From the NCBI RefSeq assembly GCF_000576635.1, contig NZ_AVFL01000036.1, forward strand, positions 1 to 52,830: 52,830 nt of DNA, written 5' to 3'. The notes under the pieces are model-generated. The model made no database searches, was not told the origin of the DNA, and saw nothing but the letters and a program-made list of their open reading frames with translations. A program made the translations under genes and the position numbers. Positions 41,515-50,071 of this stretch are shown here, piece after piece. Each line of letters begins with the position of its first letter. The first letter of the stretch is position 1. Source of the DNA: Skermanella stibiiresistens SB22 (GTDB lineage: Bacteria > Pseudomonadota > Alphaproteobacteria > Azospirillales > Azospirillaceae).

Positions 41515-41529
41515 GCGAACGGCGTTCGC
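41515..41529. repeat. Dispersed palindrome, copy 11 (15/15)
   Basis: GCGAACGGCGTTCGC directly after the last phage gene and directly before the att repeats. Confidence 0.85.
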
Positions 41530-41550
41530 ACCGCCACAAGACCGCCACAA
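41530..41550. repeat. Tandem 11-bp repeats, possible integrase arm sites
   Basis: ACCGCCACAA occurs at 41530-41539 and 41541-41550, exactly one helical turn apart and about 40 bp from the tRNA-like core. Tyrosine integrases bind such arm-type direct repeats beside attP cores. Confidence 0.45.
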
Positions 41551-41591
41551 AACGTCTCTAACCCATTGATATTATACGGGTTGGAGAAGTA

Positions 41592-41635
41592 TCATAATCC
41601 TTGTGTCGGGGGTTCAAATCCCTCCTCCGCTACCA
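41592..41635 (+). tRNA. tRNA-Met-like 3' fragment, probable attR core
   Basis: From TCATAATCC through the T-arm GGGGGTTCAAATCCCTC, the acceptor strand CTCCGCT and ACCA, this matches the 3' part of a CAU-anticodon tRNA; from CAT to CCA it has the normal 43 bases. The 5' half (acceptor AGCGGAG, D-arm, anticodon 5' strand) is absent; the preceding bases (ttggagaag) do not form the stem. This is what remains at the distal end when a phage integrates into the 3' end of a tRNA gene; the intact tRNA should lie at the other (left) end, not present in the window. Confidence 0.75.
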
Positions 41636-41638
41636 GCA

Positions 41639-41675
41639 GAAGAGCCAGCCAACCTTCCGGGTTGGCTGGCTCTTC
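41639..41675 (+). terminator. 16-bp-stem hairpin after the tRNA fragment
   Basis: GAAGAGCCAGCCAACC pairs perfectly with GGTTGGCTGGCTCTTC around the loop TTCCG. Located 3 bases after CCA, it is most simply the host terminator of the tRNA-Met gene. Only a weak T-tract follows (ccaattccgg). It marks the first host DNA right of the prophage. Confidence 0.7.
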
Positions 41676-41926
41676 CAATTCCGGCACCGTGTCACTGTGC
41701 GGACTCGATAAGTACCGGGTAAGGAGCGCGGCAAACAGCTGCGGCGAAGCGCACATCTGATGCAGCCTTGGCGCTTTTTCCTTCGTACCGATTAACCTGC
41801 TTTCCTTGCGCCAATACTCGGAGCAAGAGGATCATCCTCGTACCTACAACCGACCCTGCCCCGAGCGGCACGTCGAGAGTCATCCCCCGCGTTGCACTCT
41901 CCAACACGAGCCGGGGCGAAATAACA
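41676..41926. other. Host intergenic region next to attR
   Basis: Less GC-rich than the prophage. A 97-residue minus-strand frame (41692-41985) overlaps the end of the protease gene and has no recognisable domain; I do not call it. No RNA gene or promoter is evident. Confidence 0.4.
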
Positions 41927-43000
41927 CTATCGCTTAATCTGACAGACGATTGGGAAGGTGAAGTCTTGGACCTCCTTGGCGACATCGGTGGCCGCTACGG
42001 TCTGGACGCTGCGACTGGAAAAGGAGATCTTATTGTCCTCCAGGAAGTTGATGAGGGTGGTGTTCTTCACGGCGAAGCCGACGTTCTGACTGTTTCGGAG
42101 GAGGGATGTGATGACGCCGATGACCGCGCCAGTGGAGTCCACGAGTGGCCCGCCCGAATTGCCAAGTTGCACCGCCGCGTTCGTTTGAAGCTCGTTTTTG
42201 GCCCCCTTGAAACCTGTAAGTGAACTGACGATTCCACTGGTCATGTTGATCGACGTCAATATTGGGCGTTGTGGATAACCGAACAGATAAACTGACTCAC
42301 CCAAGGCGCCAGGACTTTGGCGAACGCGAGCATGACTTGTGTGTTTGGTTGACGTGCGTAGAACGACCAGGTCCAGGCTCTTGTCGATGGCGACGACGGT
42401 AGCGGTGACGGACTCGCTCCCCTTTTCCACCGTCACCTTGTCACAGGACTTGATGACATGGTGATTGGTCACCAGTTCGAAGTCGTTGACGTAAAAGCCA
42501 CTCCCGGATCCGATAACCACGTATCGGGGCGCGCGCTCCGGCGCCGGCAATCGGGCTTTGGACTGCGTCGCTCCGGGTGGACCGTTGGGAATTTTGCCAG
42601 TGAAACAACCCGGAGCAGGCAGATCCTTCATACTGGAGAATCTGCGCATAATTTCCCGAGCTTCGGGACTACCCAGCTCGATTGAGCGACGAAACCAGGA
42701 GGCCGCCATCGCCTCGTTACGAGCCACGCCTTTACCGGAAAGATACAGATTTCCGATCTTGTAGGCAGCCATCGGGTGACCCTTGGCCGCAGCCTGGCAG
42801 AAGTACGTGAATGCTCTAGAAATGTCGGCGTTTGTCCCAATTCCTGATTCTAGCCGCCGTCCAAGTTCGAACTGAGCGCGAGTGCTTCCAGATTTGGCGA
42901 GTACTTCAAGAGCGATCACCGTCTTATCAGGCTGCTCAGCATGCGCGACCGGGCTGATGAAGACCAACCCGACGAAGAAAATCCGAATAAATGCGATCAT
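41927..43000 (-). CDS. Secreted Sel1-repeat / trypsin-like serine protease
   Basis: This is a 357-residue protein starting at ATG 43000. Residues 1-21 are a signal peptide (IRIFFVGLVFISPVAHAEQP). About 30-115 hold two to three Sel1/TPR-like repeats (RAQFELGRRLESGIGTNADI, AAYKIGNLYLSGKGVARNEA). Residues about 160-320 are a trypsin-2 domain with the complete triad: His in LVTNHHVIKS, Asp in IDKSLDLVVLR, Ser in QLGNSGGPLVD. This arrangement fits a periplasmic DegP-like housekeeping or stress protease whose Sel1 part recruits partners. It has lower GC and stands alone. Confidence 0.88.
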   Translation of the reverse strand: MIAFIRIFFVGLVFISPVAHAEQPDKTVIALEVLAKSGSTRAQFELGRRLESGIGTNADISRAFTYFCQAAAKGHPMAAYKIGNLYLSGKGVARNEAMAASWFRRSIELGSPEAREIMRRFSSMKDLPAPGCFTGKIPNGPPGATQSKARLPAPERAPRYVVIGSGSGFYVNDFELVTNHHVIKSCDKVTVEKGSESVTATVVAIDKSLDLVVLRTSTKHTSHARVRQSPGALGESVYLFGYPQRPILTSINMTSGIVSSLTGFKGAKNELQTNAAVQLGNSGGPLVDSTGAVIGVITSLLRNSQNVGFAVKNTTLINFLEDNKISFSSRSVQTVAATDVAKEVQDFTFPIVCQIKR

Positions 43001-43321
43001 CCCAAACCCCGGAGCTGCAAGTGCTACGAGCCTGGTTCAACCGGCATGATCGACGCAATCACGCTTCTTCGGATCGCATGGAGTTTTAGAGGCATCGGAT
43101 TAGGCAACCACCGTGACGGTTCAGTGGTACACTTGACCTACTTCGGGCGAGCACTCTGTTACTTCGTGTTTATTTCATGCATTCATGAAATTAGAACTGT
43201 GAGGCCTGTAGCCAAAGCGGTAGGTTTGAGCCTCCCGCCGCCGAGAGGGTCGGAATCCCCGCTGCGACGGTCGTCAACAGTCGGCGTTCCGACGCGCCGG
43301 CGGCGGATCGCTTCAGCGGGC
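43001..43321. other. Intergenic region, nothing recognised
   Basis: About 320 bases without a convincing gene, RNA or repeat. It contains the upstream region of the protease gene and the downstream region of the small exported protein. Confidence 0.5.
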
Positions 43322-43663
43322 TTAGTTGCCGTCCTTCTTCTTGCAATAGGCCTGCCCGACGCTGACGGTGCTGGCCTGCATCTCCGCCTTTCCTGCCGTG
43401 TTGGGGTCGAGCGCCTTGATGGTGTCGATGGTCGAGCGCACCTTGGCACAATCCACCTTGTCACCCTGCGCCATGTTGACATGTTTGCTGCTGGTGGCCG
43501 AGTAGGTATAGAAATCGCTTCCGCAATGCAGATGCGGGTATTTGCCACCGGCCGGGATGTAATCTTGGTTGCCGCAGAAATTCTTCTTCCAATTCTCCGC
43601 CTGCGCGGGCGTCGCCGCGATCAGGGCGAGACCCACAACAATGAACGCGCCAAATTTCATCAT
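43322..43663 (-). CDS. Small exported Cys-containing protein
   Basis: This is a 113-residue protein starting at ATG 43663. Residues 1-22 are a clear signal peptide (MKFGAFIVVGLALIAATPAQA). The mature part has four Cys (FCGN, LHCG, DCAK, AYCK), likely two disulfides, and is rich in Lys/Thr/Tyr. It resembles no family I can name. Probably periplasmic or secreted; monocistronic. Confidence 0.75.
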   Translation of the reverse strand: MMKFGAFIVVGLALIAATPAQAENWKKNFCGNQDYIPAGGKYPHLHCGSDFYTYSATSSKHVNMAQGDKVDCAKVRSTIDTIKALDPNTAGKAEMQASTVSVGQAYCKKKDGN

Positions 43664-43984
43664 CGATCCCCTGGATTGAAGCGAGCATTCATCCGGATGC
43701 TTGTTGGTGCGGATGAATACTTCCGTGCGACAGGCACGGTCCCAAGGTAGATACTTGCGGAAGATCGTTCAAGTTCGAATTTTATATGTTTCAAATTCGA
43801 AATTTTGGGACGGGCTACAGACGCGATATTCGAACATCGGGGTATGTTTACTTCAGGGTGGCTGCGGAAGGCCGATCGATGACTTGCGGGTTCGGGGTTG
43901 ATCTGGATGTGCCGCCAAGGGGCGTGGTGGCTGGCCGTGGCGCCCCCTGGCGGCGGTGGTTGGATGGTTATCCGGCGTTGTGGA
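43664..43984. other. Intergenic region with an AT-rich inverted repeat
   Basis: There is no gene. It carries the inverted repeat at 43774-43801 in an AT-rich stretch (caagttcgaattttatatg). The remainder has no features that I can support. Confidence 0.45.
43774..43801. repeat. Inverted repeat TTCGAATTT-N10-AAATTCGAA
   Basis: Perfect 9-bp arms separated by 10 bases, in DNA much more AT-rich than the surroundings. It could be a regulator operator or part of a terminator of the exported-protein region. Confidence 0.5.
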
Positions 43985-44371
43985 TCAGTCGTCCCACTTG
44001 GGCAGTTGGCTCAACTCGCCTTCCGCCATGTCCGTGGTCAGACGGCCATTCTCGCCGACCTGAAGGCGATCGAGCGGCACCACGACCTCCTGGTCGCCAA
44101 TGCCCAGGGTGCCGCCGAACTCCACCGAAACCGCGCTGAGCTGGCCGGTGGCGTCGATCAGAACATCCTCGACTTCGCCGATCTCGTCACCGGCGCTGTT
44201 GTAGAGGTCCATGTCCTCGAGCTTGTCGATCGTGTGTCCCCGCCAGGTCAGGTCGGTGCGGTCGTCATCCACCTTCGACAGCCCCTGCGGATTGGCGGCG
44301 GTCTGCGCGATCGCGGCGGCCGGGATCATGAGCGCCACGGCGGCGGCCATCAGCGTGGTGCGGTATGACAT
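43985..44371 (-). CDS. Exported PRC-barrel domain protein
   Basis: This is a 128-residue protein. ATG 44371 with GGAGGA upstream is chosen over the longer frame because a signal peptide (SYRTTLMAAAVALMIPAAAI) starts there. Residues about 40-115 are a PRC barrel (DLYNSAGDEIGEVEDVLIDA, VSVEFGGTLGIGDQEVVVPL). PRC-barrel proteins in alphaproteobacterial periplasm are common stress-related proteins of unknown binding partner. Monocistronic. Confidence 0.85.
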   Translation of the reverse strand: MSYRTTLMAAAVALMIPAAAIAQTAANPQGLSKVDDDRTDLTWRGHTIDKLEDMDLYNSAGDEIGEVEDVLIDATGQLSAVSVEFGGTLGIGDQEVVVPLDRLQVGENGRLTTDMAEGELSQLPKWDD

Positions 44372-44683
44372 GGTCTTCCTCCAACTCATTGCGTTCAATC
44401 GTATCGCGTTCATTCGCTTCGCCTTTTTCGGGCATGCGGCATGCCCGGCGCTTCCAGACAACACGCGAAAGGGCAAATTGGTCACGGTGGAATTCAACGA
44501 GCGAGAGTCGGAGCGTAAGGAGGATGGGGACATTCTGGTTTGATGTTTCAAGGACGACCATCCGCCGGGAAACTTCAAACCAGAATGTCCCCTTTGTGGG
44601 CGCCGCAGCTTGACGGGATGCGGTTTAATTGGTTCTAAAACTTTTGGCTTCAGGGTGACCGGGCAACAAACGAGGGCTCGGTC
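44372..44683. other. Intergenic region containing a MITE-like hairpin
   Basis: There is no convincing gene. It contains the 67-bp hairpin element at 44526-44592 and the upstream sequence of the PRC-barrel gene. Confidence 0.5.
44526..44592. mobile_element. 67-bp hairpin, MITE- or IS-end-like
   Basis: GGGGACATTCTGGTTTGATG-TTTC (44526-44549) is repeated in inverted form at 44569-44592 with one mismatch, leaving a 19-base centre. Terminal GGGGACATTCT-type ends recall insertion-sequence inverted repeats, so this may be a non-autonomous element or a remnant after excision. No flanking duplication was evident. Confidence 0.5.
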
Positions 44684-45223
44684 GTGGGGTTTTCATCGGT
44701 TCGCCATATTCCCGTCTATGTCGAGGGCGATTCTTCGGCGCCGGTCGCGGCGTGTTCGATGAACAAGGCGAGGACCTTGATCCATGAATACTCGGCTCGA
44801 CTGGAGCCGATCAACGGACGGACGGGGCTTCGCGTGGCTTCGGCCAGCCTGCTCACCTCCCATGTCGGGCCGATGCTTCAGCTGCTGCCCCTGACAGGTC
44901 CCGGCGGTTCGGCCGACGTCGCGGAGAAGCCGGTCTTGTCGCACCGCCCGATGAACGACAGGGAGGTGATGGTGCTTCTGGTCAAGGCCGCGGCGATGAC
45001 AGCTGGGGTCCAGGGCGGGTTGGACGAGCGGGTGCTGGCGGAACTCCGCGAGATCCGGCAGCGGTTGTCGGACGCGATACCGGGCATGACCTTCCCGCGG
45101 CCGACCTCCGGGCCGATCGCCGCCACGCTGAACGAGATGCTGCTGATCTTCAGCCAAGCCCAGGCCGGCAAGAAACTGGACGACATCGAGACGATCCGGA
45201 AGATCCAAGCGCTCACGTGGTAG
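44684..45223 (+). CDS. Hypothetical protein upstream of the chemotaxis operon
   Basis: The frame runs from GTG 44684 (179 residues); ATG 44759 is an alternative start. The C-terminal ~90 residues are clearly helical (NDREVMVLLVKAAAMTAGVQ, ERVLAELREIRQRLSDAIPG) and look like real protein. The N-terminal part is less convincing. No family is recognised and no signal peptide is visible. Confidence 0.5.
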   Translation: MGFSSVRHIPVYVEGDSSAPVAACSMNKARTLIHEYSARLEPINGRTGLRVASASLLTSHVGPMLQLLPLTGPGGSADVAEKPVLSHRPMNDREVMVLLVKAAAMTAGVQGGLDERVLAELREIRQRLSDAIPGMTFPRPTSGPIAATLNEMLLIFSQAQAGKKLDDIETIRKIQALTW

Positions 45224-45361
45224 ACCTCCGCCAACCGGTCGGATCGTGCCCTTCGATGGCGGTACTTAGTGTGTTGGAAGATTTAGCGGCGAATTGGCGG
45301 AAAATTCGATCGGAAAGAGCGCTTGCGACCGAGTTACAATACTTTATGTTTGCCGCTTCAC

Positions 45362-45384
45362 CCCCGACGGCGACCCTGTCGGGG
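45362..45384 (+). terminator. 7-bp-stem hairpin in the leader of the chemotaxis operon
   Basis: CCCCGAC pairs with GTCGGGG around GGCGACCCT, about 45 bases before the receptor start, without a U-run. It could be a leader structure or a terminator of the preceding transcript. Confidence 0.35.
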
Positions 45385-45429
45385 TTAGGCGACCCGGTCT
45401 GGGTTCGCGGGTGAGAAGGGGCAAGTCGG

Positions 45430-47394
45430 ATGGCGTTGATCAAGAAATCCACCTATGACACGCGGCGCCCCACCGAGCCTTCGGAGCAGGGGTCGGGCGG
45501 CGCCGCGCCGCCGAGTTCGTCGCAATCCCCATCCCAATCCCCCCTGCCCCACGCCAATCCCCAGCGGGCCCGCGCCCGGACCTATGCGCGGCAGCAGAAG
45601 ATCGCCGAGCGGATCGCGGCCGCCAGCACCGAGATCGCCTCGTCGACCAGCGAGGCGGCCTCGGCGGCGGAGGAGCTGCGGCGCGCGATGGAGCAGATCG
45701 CCAGCGGCGCCCACGAGGCGTCCAGCGCCGCGCGCGAGTCGCTCTCGGCCGTCACCAGCATCGTGGAGTTGCTGGCCAAGGCGCGCGGCATGGCGACCAC
45801 CTCGCGCGAGAAGACCGAGGCGTTGCGTGTCCAGTTGGGGGAGACCGGGGCCCGGATCACCGCGTCGGTCGAAGGGATCGCGGCGGCCGCCAAGCGGCAG
45901 ACCGCCACCGTCACCCTGATCGGCGAGCTGGAGGATCTTGCGTCGAGCATCGGCTCCATCGTCCGCACAGTCGGCCATATCGCCGACCAGACCGATCTGC
46001 TGGCGCTGAACGCCGCGATCGAGGCGGCGCGCGCTGGCCAAGCCGGCAATGGGTTCGCCGTCGTCGCGGACGAGGTTCGCGCCTTGGCGGAGGTCGCGGA
46101 GAAGAGTGCTCGCGACATCACCGAACTGGTCGACAAGATCCAGAACGAGGTCAAGTCGCTGGCCGCCGCGATCACCGCCACGGCGGCGACCTCGATGCGC
46201 GAGGTCGACAACGGCGCCAAGGTGGTGACCAACCTCGATCAGGTGCGCGCCGACATGGCCGGGCTGGCGCAAAGCAGCCTGGACATGGTGGACGCCGCGC
46301 AGGAGGCCGAGCGCGCGTCGGTCGAGGTCCAGCGCGGCGCCGAGCAGATCGCGGCGGCGGCCGAGGAGCAGTCGGCGGCGACCGAGGAATCGCTGCGTGG
46401 GCTGGCGGAACAGAGTCTGGCGCTGGAACAGGCGCGGCTGGCGGCGGAGGAGTTGTCCGGCTTGTCCGACGAGTTGCGCCAGACCGACGACCTGATCCGC
46501 GGCGCCGAACAGGTGGCATCCGCGTCGGAGGAGCTGTCGGCGACGGTCCAGGAGTTGTCGGGCGCCGCGGCGCAGATCATGACGGCGGTCGATCAGATCA
46601 GCCGCGGCTCGGCCCAGCAGGCGGCGGCCACCCAGCAGTCGAGTGCGGCGCTCCGGCAGATCGACGCGGCGGCCCAGCGTACCCGCGCCACCACCGGCGC
46701 CGCCGTGGAGCGGGCGACCGTCATGAGCGACTTGCTGGCCGAGGGGCGGCGGACGGTGACGTCGCTGATCGGCGGCGTCGAACAGGCGGTCGAGCAGACC
46801 CGAGCCAGCCTGGGCGGCATCGGTTCGCTGGAACGGATGGTGCGGCGGATCGAGAAGATCGTGGATGGCATCAACACCGTTTCGATCCAGACCAACATGC
46901 TGGCGATCAGCGGCTCGGTCGAGGCGGCGCGCAGCGGCGACGCTGGCCGGGGGTTCTCGCTGGTGTCCAACGACATCCGCACCCTGGCCCGCGATTCCGC
47001 CGAGAATGGCGACAAGATCAAGGACACCGTGCGGGCGATCCAGGACCATGTCCGGGCGGTCCGGCGGGAACTGGAACTGACGCTGGCCGCCACCGAGATG
47101 GAGGTCCAGAAGAACCGCGACATCATCACGACGTTTGGCGCGGTCGAGGCCGATATGGCGACGGTCACCGCCGGCAACGCCGCCGTGCTGAAGGACGCCG
47201 ACGTGATCCTGTCGGCGGCGGCGCGGGCCACCGCCGGGACGCAGGAGGTCGCGGCCGCCGCGGAACAGGCCAGCAGGGCCGCGACGGAGGCGGCGACGGC
47301 GTCTCGCCAGCAGGCGCGGGGCGCGGAGGATCTGGCGGCCGCCATCGAGGAGATCGCCTCGCTGGCCGACGAACTGCAGAATTCGGCCGGTTGA
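45430..47394 (+). CDS. Soluble chemoreceptor with two signalling tips
   Basis: This is a 654-residue protein starting at ATG 45430. It has no transmembrane span and no sensor domain: a Pro/Ser-rich N-terminus is followed by continuous MCP coiled coil. The kinase-control tip occurs at about 184-220 ([34 protein letters not shown]) and a diverged second copy near 485-520 ([34 protein letters not shown]). The tip binds CheW and CheA. Such cytoplasmic receptors, like FrzCD, drive non-flagellar or alternative chemosensory pathways. It heads the operon and ends in TTGA overlap with the CheW gene. Confidence 0.88.
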   Translation: MALIKKSTYDTRRPTEPSEQGSGGAAPPSSSQSPSQSPLPHANPQRARARTYARQQKIAERIAAASTEIASSTSEAASAAEELRRAMEQIASGAHEASSAARESLSAVTSIVELLAKARGMATTSREKTEALRVQLGETGARITASVEGIAAAAKRQTATVTLIGELEDLASSIGSIVRTVGHIADQTDLLALNAAIEAARAGQAGNGFAVVADEVRALAEVAEKSARDITELVDKIQNEVKSLAAAITATAATSMREVDNGAKVVTNLDQVRADMAGLAQSSLDMVDAAQEAERASVEVQRGAEQIAAAAEEQSAATEESLRGLAEQSLALEQARLAAEELSGLSDELRQTDDLIRGAEQVASASEELSATVQELSGAAAQIMTAVDQISRGSAQQAAATQQSSAALRQIDAAAQRTRATTGAAVERATVMSDLLAEGRRTVTSLIGGVEQAVEQTRASLGGIGSLERMVRRIEKIVDGINTVSIQTNMLAISGSVEAARSGDAGRGFSLVSNDIRTLARDSAENGDKIKDTVRAIQDHVRAVRRELELTLAATEMEVQKNRDIITTFGAVEADMATVTAGNAAVLKDADVILSAAARATAGTQEVAAAAEQASRAATEAATASRQQARGAEDLAAAIEEIASLADELQNSAG

Positions 47395-48953
47395 CGCCGA
47401 GCCGGACCGGTCCCATGCCCCCAATCCCTGCCGCCCAGGCGCTTTCATCGGATCCGGTCGCCCATGCCTTGGCGCCGCATCTGCTTTTCCATGTCGGCGG
47501 CACGCTGGCGGCATTGCCCCTTGCCGAGGTCCGCGAGGTGGTCCGGCGGCCGGACGTGCTCGACGTCCCGCTGAGCCCGCCGGCGATCGAGGGCCTGATC
47601 AACTTGCGCGGCACCGTGACGGTGCTGATCGACATGGGGCGGGTGCTTGGGACCACGGCGTCTACCGGCGCGTCTCCGGCTGGCGACGCGACGCGCGTGA
47701 TCGTGCTGCGGGGAACCCGGGTCGGCTTGCGGGTCGATCGGGTGGTCGGCATCGTCGGGCTGGACGGCACGCGGCTGGAGCGGACGGGTGATGGCGACGC
47801 CGGTTTCGTCAGCGGGACGGTTCCGGCGGATGGCGCCCGGCCGGCTATCTCGGTGCTGGCGCTGGACCGCGTGCTGGGCCGGGTGGCGGCGCGGGCCGCG
47901 CGTCCCGCCGCGGCGGTGGCCATCACGGGGAAGGCCCCCGCTGGCGGCCGAACGGTGGCGGTCGCGGGCGGCGAAGACACGCTGATGCTGGTCAGCTTCG
48001 AGGCCGGCGGGGAGGAATACGCGGTGCCGGTCTCCGCCGTGCGCGAGGTGGTCCGGCTGGAGGGGCGGCGGGAGGGCCGGCTGGCGCGGATGCCCCATGG
48101 CGACGGCAACCTGCTGGGCGTCGCGACGCTGCGGGGACGCTTGGTGCCGCTGTTCGACCTGCGGGGCCTGCTGGGGCTGGAAGCGGGCGAGCGGGCTGAC
48201 ACCGCCGCCGCGCGGATCATCGTGCTGTCTTTCAACGGCGTGCGGGCCGGGCTGGTGGTCGATCGGGCGCGCGAGATCCTGCGGGTCGGCGGCGATCTGA
48301 TCGATCCGGTGCCGCCCCTGTTCCGGCAGGACAGCGGCGAGATCGAGGCGATCTGCCGACTGGACGGCGGGCGCCGGCTGGTCTCGGTGCTGGACCCGGA
48401 GCGGCTGTTCCAGTCGGAGGCGGTGTCGCGCGGGCTGGGTCCGGTGGAGGATGACATGGGTGATGACCGCGCGGGCGCCGCTTTGGCCGGCGCCGAGGCT
48501 TTCGTGATCTTCCGGCTGGGCGGGGTGGAATACGGGCTGCCGTCCTCCCGCGTCGAGCAGGTGCTGGCGGTGCCGGACCGGCTGACCGAGGTGCCGAAGG
48601 CTCCCGCCTTCATCGAGGGAGTGATCAACCATCGCGGCGCCGTGCTGCCGGTGATCGACCAGCGGCGGCGCTTCGCGATGCCGCCTGCGGAGATTGGCCG
48701 GGGGCGGCGGATCATCGTGGTGGCGATCGGGACCGTCCGCGCCGGGCTGCTGGTCGATGGCGTGACCGGCGTGCTGCGGATCGCGGCCGAGGCGATCGAG
48801 CCGGCGCCCGACCTGTCGCCGGAGCAGATGGCCCTGATCTCGCGCGTCGCCAACCTGGCCGGCGACGGCGCCGGCAGGATGGTGCTGCTGCTCGATCCGG
48901 CGCACCTGCTGGACCGGCGCGAGGCCGACGCGCTGTCCGGGATGGACGCGTGA
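47391..48953 (+). CDS. Triple CheW-domain adaptor
   Basis: This is a 520-residue protein; start TTG 47391 (coupled) or ATG 47415. Three consecutive CheW folds are visible: about 28-165 ([38 protein letters not shown]), 190-335 ([38 protein letters not shown]) and 360-505 ([38 protein letters not shown]). CheW links receptors to CheA; a three-domain form could crosslink arrays or scaffold one receptor to several kinases. It is coupled to cheB by GTGA. Confidence 0.92.
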   Translation: MTPSRTGPMPPIPAAQALSSDPVAHALAPHLLFHVGGTLAALPLAEVREVVRRPDVLDVPLSPPAIEGLINLRGTVTVLIDMGRVLGTTASTGASPAGDATRVIVLRGTRVGLRVDRVVGIVGLDGTRLERTGDGDAGFVSGTVPADGARPAISVLALDRVLGRVAARAARPAAAVAITGKAPAGGRTVAVAGGEDTLMLVSFEAGGEEYAVPVSAVREVVRLEGRREGRLARMPHGDGNLLGVATLRGRLVPLFDLRGLLGLEAGERADTAAARIIVLSFNGVRAGLVVDRAREILRVGGDLIDPVPPLFRQDSGEIEAICRLDGGRRLVSVLDPERLFQSEAVSRGLGPVEDDMGDDRAGAALAGAEAFVIFRLGGVEYGLPSSRVEQVLAVPDRLTEVPKAPAFIEGVINHRGAVLPVIDQRRRFAMPPAEIGRGRRIIVVAIGTVRAGLLVDGVTGVLRIAAEAIEPAPDLSPEQMALISRVANLAGDGAGRMVLLLDPAHLLDRREADALSGMDA

Positions 48954-50071
48954 TCCGTCTCCTGATCATCGATGATTCCGCGCTGATGCGGAAGCTGCTG
49001 ACCGACATCTTCGAGCGCGCCGGCGGCTTCGAGACCAAGGCGGCGCGCAATGGGGCCGAGGCGCTGGAGCTGGCCAAGAGCTTCGCGCCGCATGTCGCGA
49101 CCTTGGACATCAACATGCCGGTGATGGACGGGCTGACCTGCCTGGGCCGGCTGATGGTCGAGACGCCGCTGCCGGTCGTGGTGGTGTCGTCCCAAACCCG
49201 CGAGGGCGCCGAGACGACCTTCGAGGCGCTGGCGCTGGGGGCGGTCGACGTGATCGCCAAGCCGGAGGGGACAGTCTCGCTCAGCATCGACCGGATCGAG
49301 CCGATGCTGGTCGAGAAGATCCGGGCGGCGGCGCGGGCCAAGCTGCGGCCGACGCTGCGGCTGGCCGACCGGATCCGGCATCGGCTGGGTTCGGTGCCGG
49401 CGGGAGCGGGTCAGGCTGGAGCGGGGTTGGTCGAGCGGATTCCGGTGGCGGCGCCGCCCGCGGAGATGGAGCGTGGCTCCGGGTTGATCCTGATCGGGGC
49501 TTCGACCGGAGGGCCGCAGGCGCTGGAGGCCGTGCTGACCGGGCTGCCCGCCGACCTGCCCTGGCCGGTGCTGGTGGCCCAGCACATGCCGGCCAGCTTC
49601 ACGGGAGCCTTCGCGCAGAGGCTGAGCCGGATCTGCGCGCTGCCGGTGATCGAGGTCGGGCACTCGACGCCGCTGCGGCCGGGACAGGTCCATGTGGCGC
49701 GTGGCGACGCCGACATGATCATCGCGCGGCGGCCCGCCGGGTTGATAGCACTGCCGGTGCCGGCCTCGGCATCCCACCGTTGGCATCCGTCAGTCGACAG
49801 GATGGTGGCGAGCGCCCTCAATCTTGTCCCGGCCGAGCTGCTGATCGGCGTGCTGCTGACCGGCATGGGCGATGACGGCGCGGCGGCCATGGTGAGGATC
49901 CGCCAGGAGGGCGGCCACACCATCGCGCAGGACGAGGAGACCTCGGTGGTGTGGGGCATGCCGGGGTCGCTGGCCCAACGCGACGGCGCCGACATCGTGG
50001 CGCCGCTGCCCGACATCGCCCGGGCTGTGGTCAGGGCGGTTCGGCGGAAGGCGGAGGTGACATGCCCCTGA
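48950..50071 (+). CDS. cheB: CheB chemotaxis methylesterase
   Basis: This is a 373-residue protein starting at GTG 48950. Receiver domain 1-120 with phospho-acceptor Asp53 (TLDINMPVMDG). The catalytic domain shows Ser185 (GASTGGPQAL), His212 (AQHMPASFT) and Asp308 or 309 (LLTGMGDDGA). It removes methyl groups from the receptor, and deamidates in some cases, opposing CheR. All key residues are present. Confidence 0.96.
   Translation: MIRLLIIDDSALMRKLLTDIFERAGGFETKAARNGAEALELAKSFAPHVATLDINMPVMDGLTCLGRLMVETPLPVVVVSSQTREGAETTFEALALGAVDVIAKPEGTVSLSIDRIEPMLVEKIRAAARAKLRPTLRLADRIRHRLGSVPAGAGQAGAGLVERIPVAAPPAEMERGSGLILIGASTGGPQALEAVLTGLPADLPWPVLVAQHMPASFTGAFAQRLSRICALPVIEVGHSTPLRPGQVHVARGDADMIIARRPAGLIALPVPASASHRWHPSVDRMVASALNLVPAELLIGVLLTGMGDDGAAAMVRIRQEGGHTIAQDEETSVVWGMPGSLAQRDGADIVAPLPDIARAVVRAVRRKAEVTCP

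Noticed and set aside
10204-41529. The dispersed palindromes as intrinsic terminators
   Set aside because: No U-runs follow, and five copies lie inside long essential structural genes where termination would be harmful.
41592-41635. Intact tRNA gene
   Set aside because: The 5' half cannot be found: no AGCGGAG acceptor strand, D-arm or anticodon 5' strand upstream; only the 3' part is present.
41692-41985. 97-codon minus-strand frame next to attR
   Set aside because: It overlaps the end of the protease gene, has no ribosome site or recognisable domain; possibly a remnant but not supportable.
45385-49786. Two long minus-strand frames (709 and 873 codons)
   Set aside because: They cover the receptor, CheW and CheB genes in antisense; the plus-strand products have complete catalytic and signalling motifs.
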